A stretch of 44,269 nucleotides of DNA from DASXYG01 sp036502625 (GCA_036502625.1 DASXYG010000008.1:1-44269), one strand, 5' to 3'. Counted from the first letter of the stretch, positions 7,307 to 16,102 are shown. Program-made: numbers and translations. The notes: a model not told the origin generated them from the sequence alone.

Positions 7307-7351
7307 GATTTGGTCCATGCTGGGCGCACATCCGAACGAACGGGGAGATCC

Positions 7352-8941
7352 ATGACGTACGAAGTGGTGGTGGCCGGGGCGGGGCCCGTCGGCCTGATGC
7401 TCGCCTGCGAGCTGCGCGCTCACGGGGTGTCGACGCTGGTCATCGAGCGGCTGACCGAGCCGAGCGACACGATCAAGGCAGGGTCGATCAACGTCCCGAG
7501 CGCGGAGGCCTTCTACCGCCGCGGCATGCTCCCGGCGCTCGACGAGGTGCAGCGGAAGGCGTTCGAGGCGATGGCCGCCTTCAAGCGCGGCCGCGCGCCC
7601 GACGCCGATGCGGACGCCACTCCGGCGCCGCGCAGGATGCCGAAGTCGTTCGGCGGCCACTTCGGCGGGCTGTGGAAGATCGACCCGAGCCGCCTCGACC
7701 CCGCCGACCCCGACCTGGTCGACAGCCCCGCGACCGGGGTCGTCCTGGTCCCGCAGAAGGAGATCGAGCGCGTCCTGATGGAGCGCGCCGCCGAGCTGGG
7801 CGCGGAGATCCGCCGGGGCCGCGCGGTGACCGACGTCGTCCAGCACGCGGACCACGTGGAGGTCCGGCACGCCGACGCCGACGGCGAGTCGGGCGTGGAG
7901 AGCACCCGCGCCTCGTACGTCGTGGGGTGCGACGGGGGGCGCAGCGCGGTGCGGAAGGCCGCCGGGTTCGATTTCCCCGGCACCGATCCGACGATCACCG
8001 GCCACCAGGCGATCTGCACCCTCGCCGACCCCGAGAAGCTCCAGCCGGGCTGGCACCGCACGCCGTACGGCCTCATCGTGTTCGGGCCCACACCCGGGCG
8101 CGTGCTGTGCGTCGAGTACGACGGCCCGCCCGCCGACCGCGACACCCCCGTGACGATCGAGGAGCTCCAGGCGAGCCTGCGCCACGCCAGCGGCACCGAC
8201 GTCACGGTGACCGCGATCGAGTCGGCGACCCGGTTCACCGACAACGCGCGCCAGGCCGCGTCGTACCGGATGGGCCGGGTGCTGCTGGCCGGCGACGCCG
8301 CGCACGTCCACTCGCCCTTCGGCGGCCAGGGCCTCAACCTCGGCCTCCAGGACTCCGTGAACCTCGGCTGGAAGCTCGCCGCGACGGTCAAGGGCGAGGC
8401 GCCCGACACGCTGCTCGACACCTACACCGCGGAGCGCCACCCGGTCGGCGCGCGCATCCTCGACGCCACCCGCGCCCAGGTCGCCCTGCTCCGTCCGGAC
8501 GACCTGACCACGGCGCTGCGCGACATCGTCTCCGACCTCATGGACACCGGCGACGGCAACACGTACTTCACCAAGCTCATCTCGGGCCTGTGGCTCCACT
8601 ACGACCTGGGCGGCGGCCACCCGATGGTCGGCGGCCGCACCCCCGACCCGGAGCTGACCACGGCCGACGGCACCGTACGCCTGGGCGACCTGTGCCACGA
8701 CGCCCGCCCGGTCCTGCTCGACCTGTCCGACGACCCGGCCGTACGCGCCGCCGCCGCCCCCTGGTCCGGCCGTGTCCGCGTAGTCACCGCGAAGACCGCC
8801 GCACTCCCCGACGTAGCGGCCTTCCTGGTCCGCCCGGACGGCTTCGTAGCCTGGGCCACGGAGAAGCCGGACCCCACGACCCTCAACGCCCTCCAAGCGT
8901 CCCTGACCACCTGGTTCGGCCCCGCAACCAACACCGTGTGA
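7352..8941 (+). CDS. FAD-dependent aromatic-ring hydroxylase (PheA/TfdB family)
   Basis: This 529-residue flavoprotein monooxygenase has the N-terminal dinucleotide motif VVVAGAGPVGL (residues 5-15), a CDGGRSAVRKAAG segment, and the second FAD motif GDAAHVHSPFGGQGLNLGLQ near residue 312. A C-terminal thioredoxin-like domain follows, as in Rdc/PgaE-type polyketide and rifampicin hydroxylases. It would hydroxylate a phenolic or polycyclic aromatic substrate using NAD(P)H and O2. The divergent TetR gene suggests substrate-inducible expression, so detoxification of an aromatic antibiotic is a reasonable guess. The start is ATG 7352, with a GGGGAG box six bases upstream. Confidence 0.93.
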   Translation: MTYEVVVAGAGPVGLMLACELRAHGVSTLVIERLTEPSDTIKAGSINVPSAEAFYRRGMLPALDEVQRKAFEAMAAFKRGRAPDADADATPAPRRMPKSFGGHFGGLWKIDPSRLDPADPDLVDSPATGVVLVPQKEIERVLMERAAELGAEIRRGRAVTDVVQHADHVEVRHADADGESGVESTRASYVVGCDGGRSAVRKAAGFDFPGTDPTITGHQAICTLADPEKLQPGWHRTPYGLIVFGPTPGRVLCVEYDGPPADRDTPVTIEELQASLRHASGTDVTVTAIESATRFTDNARQAASYRMGRVLLAGDAAHVHSPFGGQGLNLGLQDSVNLGWKLAATVKGEAPDTLLDTYTAERHPVGARILDATRAQVALLRPDDLTTALRDIVSDLMDTGDGNTYFTKLISGLWLHYDLGGGHPMVGGRTPDPELTTADGTVRLGDLCHDARPVLLDLSDDPAVRAAAAPWSGRVRVVTAKTAALPDVAAFLVRPDGFVAWATEKPDPTTLNALQASLTTWFGPATNTV

Positions 8942-9073
8942 CGCGGCTCGCCCACGTCACGCCCACCAACGGCACCCGGATCGGCCACCGCTCCCCCGGC
9001 ACCGGTCCGGGTGCCGCCACGCTCTCCGACGCCGCCCCGTTCCCCACGCGCTGCCCCCACCCGCCCCGCGCCG

Positions 9074-9120
9074 TACCGCCACGCGCGGCGCGGCGCTCGT
9101 CTACGCAGGGCGACCGGGCG
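9074..9120 (+). repeat. Upstream direct repeat, copy 1
   Basis: This 47-bp sequence recurs at 9415-9461 with about 40 identical positions; the core GTCTACGCAGGGCGACC is identical. It lies in the 305-base gap after the monooxygenase gene and ends 126 bases before the start codon of the small ORF at 9247. The rest of the gap holds only the palindrome at 9126-9139 that I can point to. Confidence 0.7.
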
Positions 9121-9125
9121 CACCG

Positions 9126-9139
9126 GCGGAAACTTCCGC
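9126..9139. promoter_or_regulatory. Short perfect palindrome
   Basis: GCGGAA and TTCCGC flank two bases in perfect symmetry, six bases after repeat copy 1. It could be an operator for the small downstream ORF; copy 2 of the repeat has no equivalent palindrome after it. Confidence 0.3.
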
Positions 9140-9246
9140 ATTCTCGGCCCTCTTGCGTCCACCAGACTGTTCTTCCAGGCGACGGCACACCTCTGGCACG
9201 CGGCGGTCGCCAGCGCCGGCGAGGAAGACGACTCGGGGAAGCAGGG

Positions 9247-9411
9247 ATGGCGGTACCCATGACCGGACGATGGGCCATGAGGGCCGCGGGCGTGGCGTCC
9301 CCTGTCGCGCTGCTCCACACGGACAACCTCTACGCCGTTGTGATCGTCGCGGTTGTCGCCGTGGTCGTGCTCGCCTTGATCCTCGGCCTGCGTCGGATCG
9401 AGCGGGCGTGA
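9247..9411 (+). CDS. Possible small single-pass membrane protein
   Basis: A 54-residue ORF whose second half is one strongly hydrophobic helix (residues 28-47, with VVIVAVVAVVVLALILGL) followed by a positive RRIERA end. That organisation is typical of real small membrane proteins and unlikely by chance in this base composition. A GGGGAAG box precedes ATG 9247; ATG 9259 is an alternative start. It sits alone between the monooxygenase gene and the sugar operon, bracketed by the duplicated upstream element. No homologue is recognised. Confidence 0.45.
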   Translation: MAVPMTGRWAMRAAGVASPVALLHTDNLYAVVIVAVVAVVVLALILGLRRIERA

Positions 9412-9414
9412 GGG

Positions 9415-9461
9415 TACCGCGACGTACGGTGCGGCGCTGGTCTACGCAGGGCGACCAGACG
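9415..9461 (+). repeat. Upstream direct repeat, copy 2
   Basis: Second copy of the 47-bp element at 9074-9120. It begins just after the small ORF stop and ends 120 bases before the kinase start codon at 9582. The near-equal distances from both copies to a start codon suggest a shared promoter or regulator-binding element rather than a coding relic. Confidence 0.7.
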
Positions 9462-9581
9462 TGTGAGGGGGCCGAAATAACGGTTGGTGTCGGCGCGGAA
9501 ATCGGCGATCGTTGGGTTAATGTCCATACAAAGTCGCCGCACCGACCGCCCCGCGCCGTCCGACGTACCAAGTGAGCGCCC

Positions 9582-10784
9582 ATGACCGTTACGCACCGGC
9601 CACGTGCCGCGTTTTCGTCGCCCGATGCCGCTTCGGAGCCGGGCGGCGATGCCGTCTGGGCCGAAGCCGGGCAGCCGCCTGATCCGCCGCTTGCCGATCC
9701 GTGCGCGGAGCGGGAGGTCATGGACGCGCGGCTGCACTCCGATGACGGGCGGGAGCCGGGGCTTGACGTCTTCCTCACCGGCACCGTGTTCATGGACATG
9801 ATCTTCACGGGGCTGCCGGGGCTGCCGCCGCCGGGCACCGAGCTGTACTCCGCGGGGCTGGGGTCGGCGCCGGGCGGGGTGGCGAACATGGCGGTCGCGA
9901 TGAGCCGGCTCGGGCTGCGGGTCGGGCTGGCCTCGGGGTTCGGCGACGACATGTTCGGCCAGTACCTCTGGCGCACGCTGGCCGAGCAGGAGGGCGTCGA
10001 CCTCTCGCTGGCGCGCCGGCTGCCGCGCTGGCCGACGCCCGTCACGGTGTCGATGGCGTACGCCGCCGACCGCGGCATGGTCACCCACCACCGTCCGCTG
10101 CCCGTACCCGACAGCGACCTGGTGTCCGAGCCGCCGCGGGCCCGCACGTGCTTCGTCGAGCTGGAGCGGCCGATCCCCGACTGGGCGCTGCGGATGCGCG
10201 CGGACGGCACCTGGATCGTCGCGGACGTCGGGTGGGACGCCACCGAGACCTGGTCGGGCGAGGTCCTCAACCGGCTCGCCAACGTGGACGTCTTCCTGCC
10301 GAACGCCGTGGAGGCGATGGCCTACACCCGCACCGCCGACCCCGAGACGGCGGCGCGGCGGCTGGCCGAGCTGGCGCCGCTGGTGGTCGTGAAGTGCGGC
10401 GCGGCGGGCGCGATCGCCATCGACGGCGTCACCGGCGAGTACGCGCGCGCCGACGCCCTGCCCGTCACGGCGCTGGACCCCACGGGCGCGGGCGACGTCT
10501 TCGCGGCCGGCTTCGTGTTCGCCACGCTCGCCGAATGGCCCCTGCCGCAGCGGCTGAAGTTCGCCAACCTGTGCGCCGGCCTGTCCGTACGCCACTACAG
10601 CGGGTCGCTCGGCGCGCCCTGCTGGGGGGAGATCGCGGCGTTCGGGGAGAGCGCCGAGGTGCCGCCCGAGGTGTTGGAGGAGTACGGGTTCGTGGTCTCC
10701 TACATCCCGGAGTCCGCGGTCGACAGTGTGACGCGCGCCGAGCCGACGGTCGGCTACGGCACGTCCCTGCCGGACGCACGGTGA
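9582..10784 (+). CDS. PfkB-family sugar kinase
   Basis: A ribokinase/PfkB-family kinase. The domain starts near residue 61 (LDVFLTGTVFMD), contains GSAPGGVANMAVAMSRLG, and has the C-terminal signature DPTGAGDVFAAGF with catalytic base Asp305. It would phosphorylate a monosaccharide or nucleoside with ATP. The first 60 residues are low-complexity and dispensable-looking, so the true start may be ATG 9720 (354 residues), though its GGGAGG box is very close. It is the first gene of a five-gene sugar operon and overlaps the GH4 gene by four bases, so its substrate is probably the sugar the GH4 enzyme releases or imports. Confidence 0.9.
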   Translation: MTVTHRPRAAFSSPDAASEPGGDAVWAEAGQPPDPPLADPCAEREVMDARLHSDDGREPGLDVFLTGTVFMDMIFTGLPGLPPPGTELYSAGLGSAPGGVANMAVAMSRLGLRVGLASGFGDDMFGQYLWRTLAEQEGVDLSLARRLPRWPTPVTVSMAYAADRGMVTHHRPLPVPDSDLVSEPPRARTCFVELERPIPDWALRMRADGTWIVADVGWDATETWSGEVLNRLANVDVFLPNAVEAMAYTRTADPETAARRLAELAPLVVVKCGAAGAIAIDGVTGEYARADALPVTALDPTGAGDVFAAGFVFATLAEWPLPQRLKFANLCAGLSVRHYSGSLGAPCWGEIAAFGESAEVPPEVLEEYGFVVSYIPESAVDSVTRAEPTVGYGTSLPDAR

Positions 10785-12100
10785 ACGACACGTACGGGGG
10801 TTCGAGAGTGGCGCAGGACAGCACGGCGCGGCGGATCACGGTGGTCGGGGCCGGCAGCGGCTACATGCCGGGGGTGATCCGCGGGCTGCTGCACCGCGCG
10901 GACGACCTGCGCGGCTCGGAGCTGGTCTTCTACGACCCCGACGCGGACCACCTGGACCTCATGGCGCGGCTCGCCCGCCGCATGTTCGCCGCGCGCGGCG
11001 CCGGGTTCACCGTGCGCACCGAGACCGATCCGAAGGCCGCGCTCGACGGCACCGACTTCGTGTTCACCACGTTCCGCCCCGGCGGGCTGCCCGCGCGGCG
11101 GCTGGACGAGACGATCCCGCTGCGCCACGGCGTGGTCGGGCAGGAGACCAACGGGCCCGGCGGCTTCTTCATGGCGTGCCGGTCGGTGCCGGTGCTGCTC
11201 GACCTCGCGCGTACGGTCGAGCGGGTCGCGCCGGACGCCTGGATCGTCAACTACACGAACCCGACGAACATCGTCACCGGTGCCGTCACCCGGCACACCG
11301 GGGCGCGCATCATCGGCCTGTGCGACCAGTTCGCCGGCGACGAGGCCATGTGGGCGCGGCTGCTCGGCCTCCCGCCGGACCGCCTGGACATCGACTGGAC
11401 GGGCCTGAACCACGCCACGTGGGCGCTGCGCGTACGGGTGGACGGCGCGGACGTCACCGCCGACATCGCCCGCCGCGTCGCCGAGCTGCCCACGCCCGCG
11501 GACCCGGACGAGGCGAAGCTGGTCGCGATCGCCCGCGCGCAGGGCCTGCTGCCGAACTCCTACCTGCGCTACTACTACGCCCACGACGACATGCTCGCCG
11601 AGCTGCGCGCCAAGCCCACCACGCGCGCCGACGACATCATGGCGATGCTGCCCGCCTACTACGCGTCGGTGGCGGAAGAGGCCGAGCGCGACGACCCGGA
11701 TCCCAGCCGGGAGCGCGGCGGCGGCGACCACGGCGAGTTCGCCGTCGACACGATCTGCGCGGTGGCCCGCGACGAGGGCCGGAAGCTGATCGTGAACACG
11801 GTGAACCGCGGCGCGCTCGGCGGCATCGGCGACGACGGCATCGTCGAGGTGCCGTCGATCGTCGGCGCGCAGGGGCCCGTACCCCTGGTCATGGGCGGGC
11901 TGCCGCCGCAGGTGCGCGGGCTCACCCAGGCGATCGAAGCGTACGAACGGCTCACCGCCGAGGCGGCGGCCACCGGCGACCGGCGCATCGCCCTGCGGGC
12001 GCTGATGGCCCACCCGAACGTACGGAGCCAGGCGGCGGCCGAGAAGATCCTCGACGAAGGGCTGACCGCGCACCGCGCGTACCTCCCCCAGTTCGCGTAG
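10781..12100 (+). CDS. GH4 family glycosidase (6-phospho-beta-glucosidase/alpha-galactosidase type)
   Basis: About 439 residues with the GH4 layout: N-terminal NAD-binding ITVVGAGSGYMPG, VGQETNGPGGF, NYTNPTN near residue 158, a LCDQ cysteine near 180 and GLNHATWA near 207. GH4 enzymes cleave glycosides by an NAD+- and Mn2+-dependent oxidation-elimination route rather than hydrolysis by two acids. Some need phosphorylated substrates. No PTS gene lies nearby, so either the PfkB kinase supplies a phosphorylated substrate or this is a non-phosphorylated-sugar member. GTG 10808 is an alternative start, nine residues in. Confidence 0.93.
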   Translation: MNDTYGGSRVAQDSTARRITVVGAGSGYMPGVIRGLLHRADDLRGSELVFYDPDADHLDLMARLARRMFAARGAGFTVRTETDPKAALDGTDFVFTTFRPGGLPARRLDETIPLRHGVVGQETNGPGGFFMACRSVPVLLDLARTVERVAPDAWIVNYTNPTNIVTGAVTRHTGARIIGLCDQFAGDEAMWARLLGLPPDRLDIDWTGLNHATWALRVRVDGADVTADIARRVAELPTPADPDEAKLVAIARAQGLLPNSYLRYYYAHDDMLAELRAKPTTRADDIMAMLPAYYASVAEEAERDDPDPSRERGGGDHGEFAVDTICAVARDEGRKLIVNTVNRGALGGIGDDGIVEVPSIVGAQGPVPLVMGGLPPQVRGLTQAIEAYERLTAEAAATGDRRIALRALMAHPNVRSQAAAEKILDEGLTAHRAYLPQFA

Positions 12101-12115
12101 AAGGGACCCCCACCT

Positions 12116-13468
12116 ATGAAGCGGATCCGACGGCTCGCCGTCCTGGGCGCGGCGTCCGCGCTCGCCCTCACCGCCTGCGCACCCGGCTCGGGCGGTTCGG
12201 GCCCGAAGAACACCTCCGCGCCGAAGACGGTCAACACCGACGTCGCGAAGGCCGGCAAGGTGACGCTGACCGTATGGGACCAGGAGGTGCGCGGCGGGCA
12301 GGACACCCGGGTCAAGCAGCTCAACGACGAGTTCGAGAAGAAGTACCCGAACGTCACGATCAAGCGGGTGTCCCGGTCGTTCAACGACCTCCAGGCCACG
12401 CTGAAGCTCGCGCTGTCGGGCAACAAGCCGCCGGACGTCGTCGAGGCGAACCAGGGCTACGGCCAGATGGGCGAGTTCGTGAAGGCCGGCATGCTCACCC
12501 CGCTCGACGCGTACGCCAAGGCGTACGGCTGGGACAAGCGGTACGCCAAGAGCCTGCTCGACCTCAACCGCTTCACCCCGGACGGCAAGACGTTCGGCAG
12601 CGGCAACCTGTACGGCGCGTCCATGGACGGCGAGATCGTCGGCGTCTTCTACAACAAGGCGAAGCTCGCCAAGATCGGCGCCCAGCCCCCCGCGACCTGG
12701 GCGGACTTCCAGGCGTCGCTGGCCACGGCGAAGTCCAAGGGCGAGCTGCCGATCGCGCTCGGCAACCTCGACAAGTACCCCGCCATCCACGAGCTCGGCG
12801 TCGTCCAGGCGCAGGCCGCGGGCAAGCAGGCCGTGCGCAATCTCGTCTTCGGGCGCGGCGGCTCCTTCGCCGACGCGCCGAACGTCGCGGCCGCGTCCAC
12901 GCTGGCCGACTGGGTGAAGAAGGGCTACCTCACGCCGAACGTCAACGGCGCGGGCTATGACGACGCCTGGAAGAAGTTCGCCACCGGCGGCGCGGGCGTC
13001 TACTTCATCGGCGGCACCTGGCTGGCCGCCGACATGCCGAAGGGCGCCGCCGACCTCGGCTTCATGACGCCTCCCCCGGCGAAGGCCGGCGGCGCGCCGC
13101 AGACGACCGGCGGCGAGAGCCTGCCGCTCGCGGTCACGTCCAAGTCGCCGCACCCGGACGTCTCGGCCGCCTACATCGACTTCATGACGTCGCCGCACGC
13201 CATGGACGTCGGCACCCGCAACGGCCTGCTCCCGGTGTCGAAGCCGCCGTCCGCGAAGCCGAGCGGCCCGATCATGCCGGACGTCTTCGCGGCCTGGCAG
13301 AAGGTCACCGACACCGACGGCCTCGTCCCGTACCTCGACTACACCACGCCGGACTTCGCCGACACCCTGGACACCAACCTCCAGAAGCTGCTCGGCGGCA
13401 AGGCGACGCCCGACGCCACGATGAAGGCGCTCCAGGCCGACTACCAGAAGTTCAAGTCCGGCAAGTGA
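12116..13468 (+). CDS. Sugar ABC transporter substrate-binding lipoprotein
   Basis: A 450-residue solute-binding protein of the extracellular family 1. It has an N-terminal lipoprotein signal with Arg-rich start and lipobox LTAC (Cys21), then a Ser/Gly/Pro linker and the mature domain beginning VTLTVWDQEVRGG. PPDVVEANQGY and GVFYNKAKLAKIG are typical hinge-side motifs. It would sit on the outer face of the membrane and deliver an oligosaccharide to the two permeases that follow. An AAGGGA box precedes the ATG. Confidence 0.95.
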   Translation: MKRIRRLAVLGAASALALTACAPGSGGSGPKNTSAPKTVNTDVAKAGKVTLTVWDQEVRGGQDTRVKQLNDEFEKKYPNVTIKRVSRSFNDLQATLKLALSGNKPPDVVEANQGYGQMGEFVKAGMLTPLDAYAKAYGWDKRYAKSLLDLNRFTPDGKTFGSGNLYGASMDGEIVGVFYNKAKLAKIGAQPPATWADFQASLATAKSKGELPIALGNLDKYPAIHELGVVQAQAAGKQAVRNLVFGRGGSFADAPNVAAASTLADWVKKGYLTPNVNGAGYDDAWKKFATGGAGVYFIGGTWLAADMPKGAADLGFMTPPPAKAGGAPQTTGGESLPLAVTSKSPHPDVSAAYIDFMTSPHAMDVGTRNGLLPVSKPPSAKPSGPIMPDVFAAWQKVTDTDGLVPYLDYTTPDFADTLDTNLQKLLGGKATPDATMKALQADYQKFKSGK

Positions 13469-14358
13469 CGGCGAAGGACCGGGGGACGCCGCCCGGCGAG
13501 CCGCGCCGGGTGGCGTACCTCTACGTCCTGCCCGCGCTGCTGCTGTACGCCGCGTTCCTGCTGTACCCGCTGCTGCACGGCGTGTGGATCTCGCTGTACC
13601 ACTGGGACGGGCTCACCGTCGGAACGTGGGCGGGCCTGGGCAACTACGTCCAGGCGTTCGGCGACCCGGAGCTGCGCGGCGGGTTCGGCCACGCGCTCGT
13701 GCTGCTGCTGTTCTACGCCGTGCTGCCGTGCTGCATCGCGTTCGTGCTGGTGTCGGCGATGGCCCGGGTGCGGCTGCGCGGGCTGGTGTTCTTCCGTACG
13801 GCGCTGTTCCTGCCGCAGGTCGTCGCCATGGTCACGGTCGCGGTCGTGTGGCGCTGGATCTACTCGGCGGACGGGCCCGTCAACACGGTGCTCGGCTGGG
13901 TCGGCCTCGGGTCGCTGGCGCGCGGCTGGCTCGGCGACTTCACGTGGGCGCTGCCCTCGGTGGGCCTGGTCGGCACCTGGGTGGAGATCGGCCTGGCGAT
14001 GGTGCTGTTCATGGCGGGCGTGCAGAAGATCCCGCGCGAGCTGTACGAGGCCGCGCGCATCGACGGCGCGGGGCCCGTACGCGAGTTCTTCGCCGTCACG
14101 CTCCCCGGGCTGCGGCGCGAGCTCGCGGTGGCGCTGACGCTGACGATCACCGCGGCGCTGCGCAACTTCGACCTGATCTACATGACGACCAGCGGCGGGC
14201 CGGGCACCGCGACGTCGGTGCCCGCGTTCGAGGTGTACAACCGGGCGTTCGGGCCGACCAACGAGGTGGGCCTGGCCTGCGCGATCGGGGTGATCATCGC
14301 GGTGCTGATCTTCGCGATCACCTCGGTCGTGACCCGTGTGGTGGAGGGCCGCGCATGA
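13465..14358 (+). CDS. Sugar ABC transporter permease 1 (MalF type)
   Basis: This 297-residue protein with six predicted membrane helices begins at a GTG overlapping the stop of the binding-protein gene. It carries the EAA-loop motif that docks onto the ATPase, EAARIDGAGPVREF, at about residue 195. It pairs with the next gene to form the transmembrane channel. The order binding protein - MalF-type - MalG-type is the normal CUT1 importer order. Confidence 0.95.
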   Translation: MTAKDRGTPPGEPRRVAYLYVLPALLLYAAFLLYPLLHGVWISLYHWDGLTVGTWAGLGNYVQAFGDPELRGGFGHALVLLLFYAVLPCCIAFVLVSAMARVRLRGLVFFRTALFLPQVVAMVTVAVVWRWIYSADGPVNTVLGWVGLGSLARGWLGDFTWALPSVGLVGTWVEIGLAMVLFMAGVQKIPRELYEAARIDGAGPVREFFAVTLPGLRRELAVALTLTITAALRNFDLIYMTTSGGPGTATSVPAFEVYNRAFGPTNEVGLACAIGVIIAVLIFAITSVVTRVVEGRA

Positions 14359-15155
14359 CCGGCGCACGCGGCGAGCGCGGCCTCAGCTACGCGATCCTGA
14401 CCGTCTTCACGGTGCTGGCGCTGTTCCCCATGGGGGCCATCCTGTGGCAGGCGTTCCAGGTGGGCCCGCACGGCATCGACCCGTCCACGTTCGCGCGCGC
14501 CTGGCGGCTCGGCCACTTCGGCACGTACATGCGCAACAGCCTGATCGTGGCCGTCGTCGTGGTGACGGTCGCGTCGGTGTTCTCGATCATGGCCGGCTAC
14601 GCGCTCGGCACGATGCGGTTCCTCGGCGAGCGCGCGCTGTTCTACGTGTTCGTGTTCGGGCTGATGATCCCGACCGAGGCGGTCGTCGTCCCGCTGTTCT
14701 TCGACCTGCGGAGCATGGGCCTCACCGACACGCTCCCCGGGCTGATGCTGCCGCAGATCGCGCAGTCGCTGGCGTTCGGCACGTTCTGGATGCGCGCGTA
14801 CTTCCGGTCGGCGCCGCGCTCGCTGGTCGAGGCGGCGCGCATGGACGGCGCGTCGAGCTGGACGGTCCTGTGGCGGGTGCTGGTGCCCGTCGGGCGGCCG
14901 GCGATCCTCACGATGGTCGTCCTGCTGTTCATGTGGACGTGGAACGAGTTCCTGCTGGCCCTGGTCCTCGTCAGCGCCAACGAGTCGCTGCGCACGGCGC
15001 CGCTCGGCCTGTCGGTGTTCCAGGGGCCGCACACCACGGACTTCCCCCTGCTGTCCGCGGCCGCCCTGATCGTCGCGCTGCCCGTGGTGGTCGTGTACGT
15101 GCTCCTCCAGCGGCACTTCATCGCCGGGATGCTCTCGGGCGCCCTGAAGGAGTGA
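14355..15155 (+). CDS. Sugar ABC transporter permease 2 (MalG type)
   Basis: A 266-residue permease with six hydrophobic segments and the EAA loop EAARMDGASSWTVLWRVLVP in the second half. It overlaps the first permease by four bases (ATGA). No ATP-binding subunit follows, so the importer probably uses a shared ATPase encoded elsewhere, as CUT1 importers of Streptomyces use MsiK. The operon ends here, five bases before the stop of the converging regulator gene. Confidence 0.95.
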   Translation: MTGARGERGLSYAILTVFTVLALFPMGAILWQAFQVGPHGIDPSTFARAWRLGHFGTYMRNSLIVAVVVVTVASVFSIMAGYALGTMRFLGERALFYVFVFGLMIPTEAVVVPLFFDLRSMGLTDTLPGLMLPQIAQSLAFGTFWMRAYFRSAPRSLVEAARMDGASSWTVLWRVLVPVGRPAILTMVVLLFMWTWNEFLLALVLVSANESLRTAPLGLSVFQGPHTTDFPLLSAAALIVALPVVVVYVLLQRHFIAGMLSGALKE

Positions 15156-15160
15156 CGCGG

Positions 15161-16102
15161 TCAGGCGCGGAACGTGCGGCGGTACTGGTACGGCGTGACG
15201 CCCACGAAGCGGGTGAAGTGCTTGCGGAGGCCGTCGGCGCCGGCGAAGCCGCAGCGGCGCGCGATCGTCTCGACGGGTTCGTCGCCGCCTTCGAGGCGCT
15301 CGCGCGCGGCGCGGATCCGCTGCGCGGTGAGCCACTGGATGGGGCTGGCGCCCACCTCGTCGCGGAACCGCCGGATGAACGTGCGCGGGCTCATGCCGGC
15401 CGCGGACGCCAGCGAGCGTACGGTGTGCGGCGCGTCGAGGCGGCGCATGACGTCGTCGAGCACGGGGCCGAGGCCGGTGCCGCGCGGCGCGGGCGGCTGC
15501 TCGATGAACTGCGCCTGCCCGCCGTCGCGGTGCGGCGGCACGACGAGCCTGCGCCCGACGCCCGCGGCCACGTGCGCGCCGTGGTCGCGGGAGATCAGGT
15601 ACAGGCAGAGGTCGAGCCCGGCGGCGGTGCCCGCTGACGTGAGCACGTCGCCGTCGTCGACGTAGAGCGCGGCGGCGTCGACCTTGGCGTCCGGGTAGCG
15701 GCGCGCGAGGTCCTCGGCGTACATCCAGTGCGTGGTGACGCGGCGGCCGTCGAGCAGGCCCGCCTGGGCCAGGATGAACGCGCCCGCGCAGATCGACACG
15801 ATCCGGGCGCCGCGGGCGTGCGCGGCGCGGATCGCGTCCAGCAGCTCCGGCGGCGTGACGTCGCCGGTGCTCGCGCCGGGCGGCACGATCACCGTGTCCG
15901 CGGCGGCCACGCCCTCGGGGCCGTAGCCGGCGTCGACGGTGAAGCCGCCGGACAGCCGTACGGGACCCGGCCGGGCCGCGCACATCCGGAAGCCGTACCA
16001 CGGCACCCCGAGGTAGGACCGGTCGGTGCCGAACACCTCGCAGGGGACCGCGAGCTCGAATGTCAGGGCGCCGTCAGGGACGACCACCGCCACCGTGTGC
16101 AT
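15161..16102 (-). CDS. GlxA family transcriptional regulator (DJ-1/PfpI + AraC HTH)
   Basis: A 313-residue protein. Its N-terminal DJ-1/PfpI-like domain has the nucleophile-elbow motif VSICAGAFILAQAG (Cys105), followed by TTHWMYAEDLA. The C-terminal AraC-type domain has two helix-turn-helix units (VRSLASAAGMSPRTFIRRF and ETIARRCGFAGADGLRKHF) and ends GVTPYQYRRTF. Such regulators often act on amino-acid or amine metabolism; the divergent APC permease at 16174, 71 bases away, is its likely target. It converges on the sugar operon and is probably not its regulator. Confidence 0.94.
   Translation of the reverse strand: MHTVAVVVPDGALTFELAVPCEVFGTDRSYLGVPWYGFRMCAARPGPVRLSGGFTVDAGYGPEGVAAADTVIVPPGASTGDVTPPELLDAIRAAHARGARIVSICAGAFILAQAGLLDGRRVTTHWMYAEDLARRYPDAKVDAAALYVDDGDVLTSAGTAAGLDLCLYLISRDHGAHVAAGVGRRLVVPPHRDGGQAQFIEQPPAPRGTGLGPVLDDVMRRLDAPHTVRSLASAAGMSPRTFIRRFRDEVGASPIQWLTAQRIRAARERLEGGDEPVETIARRCGFAGADGLRKHFTRFVGVTPYQYRRTFRA

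Noticed and set aside
6653..8896. A 747-residue minus-strand open frame opposite the monooxygenase
   Set aside because: Only its last 204 residues are a real TetR protein, which begins at ATG 7267. The rest is an Arg/Val/Gly-rich shadow of the monooxygenase gene.
9011..9262. An 83-residue plus-strand open frame in the gap after the monooxygenase
   Set aside because: Pro/Arg-rich start without a ribosome-binding site, no recognisable feature, and it runs through the duplicated non-coding element.
10754..13198. A long minus-strand open frame under the sugar operon
   Set aside because: Shadow of the GH4 and binding-protein genes; no domain and no conserved motif.
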